DNA of 7,382 nucleotides, taken from positions 1 to 7,382 of the forward strand of contig DBMM01000107.1 of the NCBI GenBank assembly GCA_002298925.1, in the 5' to 3' direction. Origin of the DNA: Geobacter sp. UBA698 (GTDB lineage Bacteria; Desulfobacterota; Desulfuromonadia; Geobacterales; Pseudopelobacteraceae). Of this stretch, positions 5,035 to 7,382 are shown piece after piece. The first letter of the stretch is position 1, and each line of letters begins with the position of its first letter. Below the pieces are notes generated by a model. It did not search any database, was not told the origin of the DNA, and was given only the letters and a program-made list of their open reading frames with translations. The position numbers were made by a program, and so were the translations under genes.

Positions 5035-6444
5035 ATGAAACAAGGAAAGAAAAAATTCCGTCCGAGATTGTTGCTGATTATTGGTGCTGCATTAACGGCT
5101 ACGTTTGCGACTGCATCTGCTCAAGACACCGGAAAGAAAACGTCCAGCTACGCTCCGGTAGACATCAAGGAAGACTTCGCATCGACAATGGCTCGCATGA
5201 AAGCGGCCAAGCCCGCGGTGGAAAAAAAGCATCTGGATCTGCTCAATCTGCGTTATGACTTGAGCAAACGACCAGCTCAGGGTGTGGTCATGTCTCGTGG
5301 AAAGGCCATTCAGGAGGGTGTACGGGTCAAGCTGTCCAAAGCAATGACCTGGGAGAAACTGGCAGCTATGAGTCCGGATGAGATCCGCGAAAAGGATGTT
5401 TTCCCCGCGGGGTTTTTCCCTCTGCCGTTCCCGAACCACCCCGAAGGCGGCATGCTCTTCCCCAAGTTCCATATTGATGAAATCAACAAACAGGAAGGCC
5501 GGGACCTTACCCGTTTCGACCTTGATTATGATCTGCCGGACCACTTTCTACCGGAGTTTCCTGCCCCGATCTACCTGACAACACGGTCTGATCTTGGTGA
5601 TGTCTCCCAGGGCAAACTCGTGACGATAATGAACTACTATGAAATGTTCAACGGGATCCTGAATCCCAAGCAACTCGAAGGCCTGCGCCTGCTGGTGACA
5701 CCATTCCCGCAGCAGCAGTTCAACCAGACTGAAGACCGGCGCAGTGAAAAGCCGAGCCGCGGCGTTGTCTGTTTCGACTGCCATGCCAATGGACATACGA
5801 ATGCATCTACGCATCTGGTAGGAGACATACGTCCCCAGGAGTTCAGGCACCGTCTGGATACACCGACCCTGCGCGGTGTGAATATCCAGCGTCTCTTCGG
5901 GTCGCAGCGCGCGTTGAAGAGCGTGGAAGACTTCACCGAGTTTGAGCAGCGTGCCGCCTACTTCGATGGCGACCCGGTTATCGCAACTAAAAAAGGTCTC
6001 AACATCCTCGATCGCGGCCACCAGGTGCATGCAATGGCTGAGTTTCAGGCAATCCTGGACTTTCCTCCTGCCCCAAAACTCGGCATTGACGGCAAGCTGG
6101 ATGAGAAAAAAGCCAGTGAATCCGAGATGAGGGGGCAACAACTGTTTTTTGGGAAGGGGAATTGCGGAAGTTGCCATCCGGCGCCTTATTACACCGACAA
6201 TCTCATGCACAATCTGAAAACCGAACGGTTCTTCAAACCGCGCATGATCAATGGGAGGATGGCTTCTGCCGACGGCCCGATCAAGACCTTTCCTCTGCGC
6301 GGTATAAAGGATTCGCCGCCCTACCTGCATGATGACAGGCTGCTCACATTGGAAGATACGGTGGAGTTCTTCAACCTTATTCTTCAAACCAGACTGAACG
6401 AGCATGAAAAGAAAGACCTTGTGGCGTTTTTGAGGGCGCTTTAG
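5035..6444 (+). CDS. Periplasmic di-haem cytochrome c peroxidase/MauG-like protein
   Basis: A 469-residue exported c-type cytochrome. Residues 1-29 are a Sec signal peptide (KQGKKKFRPR, then LLLIIGAALTATFATASA, cleavage near ASA-Q). Two haem attachment sites are visible: CFDCH at 246-250 and CGSCH at 377-381. The C-terminal block PLRGIKDSPPYLHDDRLL (H432), followed by TLEDTVEFFN, matches the second domain of the bacterial peroxidase/MauG family. A related block, TLRGVNIQRLFGSQ, follows haem 1. The roughly 215 residues between signal peptide and first haem contain no CxxCH, giving a longer N-terminus than classic two-haem peroxidases. It probably transfers electrons to reduce peroxide or to oxidise a periplasmic substrate; which one is not shown. 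ATG 5035 has GGAGGT (5024-5029). The next gene begins 25 bases after the stop, so co-transcription is likely. Confidence 0.9.
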   Translation: MKQGKKKFRPRLLLIIGAALTATFATASAQDTGKKTSSYAPVDIKEDFASTMARMKAAKPAVEKKHLDLLNLRYDLSKRPAQGVVMSRGKAIQEGVRVKLSKAMTWEKLAAMSPDEIREKDVFPAGFFPLPFPNHPEGGMLFPKFHIDEINKQEGRDLTRFDLDYDLPDHFLPEFPAPIYLTTRSDLGDVSQGKLVTIMNYYEMFNGILNPKQLEGLRLLVTPFPQQQFNQTEDRRSEKPSRGVVCFDCHANGHTNASTHLVGDIRPQEFRHRLDTPTLRGVNIQRLFGSQRALKSVEDFTEFEQRAAYFDGDPVIATKKGLNILDRGHQVHAMAEFQAILDFPPAPKLGIDGKLDEKKASESEMRGQQLFFGKGNCGSCHPAPYYTDNLMHNLKTERFFKPRMINGRMASADGPIKTFPLRGIKDSPPYLHDDRLLTLEDTVEFFNLILQTRLNEHEKKDLVAFLRAL

Positions 6445-6469
6445 CAGCAACATAATAAAAGGAATCCTT

Positions 6470-7382
6470 ATGGCACTCATTTTTGAATGCATTCAAACCG
6501 AAGGGATCGCCGAGCTTTCCTATCTGGTCGGCGATGATTCCGAGGGAGTAGCCGCAGTTTTCGATCCACGTCCGGACGTTGACTGCTACCTGCAACTCGC
6601 CCGCGAGAAGCAGGTGTCGATCACGCACATTTTTGAAACACACAACCATGTTGATTTCCTCAGTGGCGCGCGCGAACTTTGTGCGCGTGTCGATTCAGCG
6701 AAAATATTCCTCAGTCACGAAGGAGGCGCACGATACGGTTTCGACCACGAGGAGATCGCAGACGGAGACAACTTCCTGTTCGGATCCGTTCTCATTACAG
6801 CTCGGCACACGCCCGGCCACACACCGGAGCACCTTGCATATCTTCTCGCGGAAGAGGATCACCCGGACGTGCCTTGGGGCGTGCTTACCGGGGACTCGCT
6901 TTTCGTCAATTCCGCCGGGCGGCCCGACCTCCTCGGCAGTGGCGAGGAGAAAAAACTAGCCGAACAACAGTTCCACACGCTGCGCGATTTTTACCTGAAG
7001 CTCAGCGATGGCGTGATTATCTACCCGGCGCACGGTCACGGCTCGCCGTGCGGCGCGGACATCGGCGACCGGCTCAGCAGCACGATTGGTTATGAGCGGC
7101 GCTTCAATGCTTTCCTCCAATTTAAAGATGTGAAAAGCTTCACCGATTACGCTCTTTCCACCGCGCCGCCTACACCTACCTATTATCCGAGGATGAAGAA
7201 GCTGAACACCAAAGGCCCCGTGGTACTTGGCAACCTGCCGACAGTGCGTGGGCTTCCCCCCAAATTCTTCCAGGAAGCAATGGGCGACGATGACAATGTC
7301 CTCATCGATACCCGCATGATGCTGGCCTTTGGCGGAGGCCATATCAAAGGCGCGCTCAACATCGGCGGCATCGCTGTGGCCA
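6470..7382 (+). CDS. MBL-fold persulfide dioxygenase with rhodanese domain (3' end outside window)
   Basis: The reading frame is open from ATG 6470 to the window edge (304 complete codons) and so is partial. The metallo-beta-lactamase core carries THNHVDFLSG (H58, H60, D62), HTPGH (H117), GDSLF (D142) and YPAHGHGS (H188). GRPDLLG at 150-156 is typical of the ETHE1/CstB-like non-haem iron persulfide dioxygenases. A rhodanese-like segment begins near residue 285 (VLIDTRMMLAFGGGHIKGALNI); its active-site loop lies beyond the window. There is no signal peptide, so it is cytoplasmic. The likely role is oxidation of glutathione or low-molecular-weight persulfide to sulfite, with the rhodanese part handling sulfane sulfur. 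aaaagga (6457-6463) serves as ribosome-binding site. The 25-base gap places it in an operon with the di-haem protein. Confidence 0.92.
   Translation, partial: MALIFECIQTEGIAELSYLVGDDSEGVAAVFDPRPDVDCYLQLAREKQVSITHIFETHNHVDFLSGARELCARVDSAKIFLSHEGGARYGFDHEEIADGDNFLFGSVLITARHTPGHTPEHLAYLLAEEDHPDVPWGVLTGDSLFVNSAGRPDLLGSGEEKKLAEQQFHTLRDFYLKLSDGVIIYPAHGHGSPCGADIGDRLSSTIGYERRFNAFLQFKDVKSFTDYALSTAPPTPTYYPRMKKLNTKGPVVLGNLPTVRGLPPKFFQEAMGDDDNVLIDTRMMLAFGGGHIKGALNIGGIAVA

Noticed and set aside
5548..6492. 314-residue frame on the - strand opposite the cytochrome gene
   Set aside because: The + strand carries a signal peptide and two haem motifs; the opposite frame shows no recognisable domain.

Overview
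The window looks like a chromosomal segment of a Gram-negative bacterium, most likely a betaproteobacterium of the ammonia-oxidiser/methylotroph type. That is an inference from protein style: a Sec-exported di-haem peroxidase-like cytochrome, a persulfide dioxygenase-rhodanese, a patatin and a secreted propeller-like protein. AT-rich intergenic DNA alternates with GC-richer genes. No tRNA, rRNA, CRISPR array or insertion sequence was seen.

Positions 1-789 hold no intact gene that I can defend. They contain an imperfect direct repeat (core 157-229) that recurs 4 kb downstream (core 4206-4277), several short reading frames with little support, and a probable eroded relative of the precursor gene (544-668). 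Positions 790-2733 are the centre of interest, a two-gene RiPP-type locus on the + strand. It has a 180-residue, cysteine-free precursor with a helical leader and three copies of PG[P/V]IFYP. A radical SAM/SPASM maturase follows, with a C-terminal PqqD-like segment. A strong hairpin lies between the two genes, and the precursor's Shine-Dalgarno sequence sits in the loop of another. No exporter, protease or second modifying enzyme is present in the window.

A patatin-like lipid hydrolase (2813-4003, - strand) converges on the maturase. Diverging from it, after the second repeat copy, is a frameshifted secreted beta-propeller-like gene (4333-4796), broken or recoded at a run of seven A. The right end is a second + strand unit. 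It has a signal-peptide-bearing protein with two CxxCH haem motifs (5035-6444), then 25 nt later an MBL-fold persulfide dioxygenase with the start of a rhodanese domain (6470 to the window edge). This pair suggests periplasmic redox chemistry next to cytoplasmic sulfane-sulfur detoxification.

The best candidate for an undescribed system is the precursor/radical SAM pair. The core repeats lack Cys, which excludes thioether chemistry, and they do not match a RiPP core motif I can name. Carbon-carbon or carbon-oxygen crosslinking, or backbone editing, at the Ile-Phe-Tyr-Pro motif is the leading inference.
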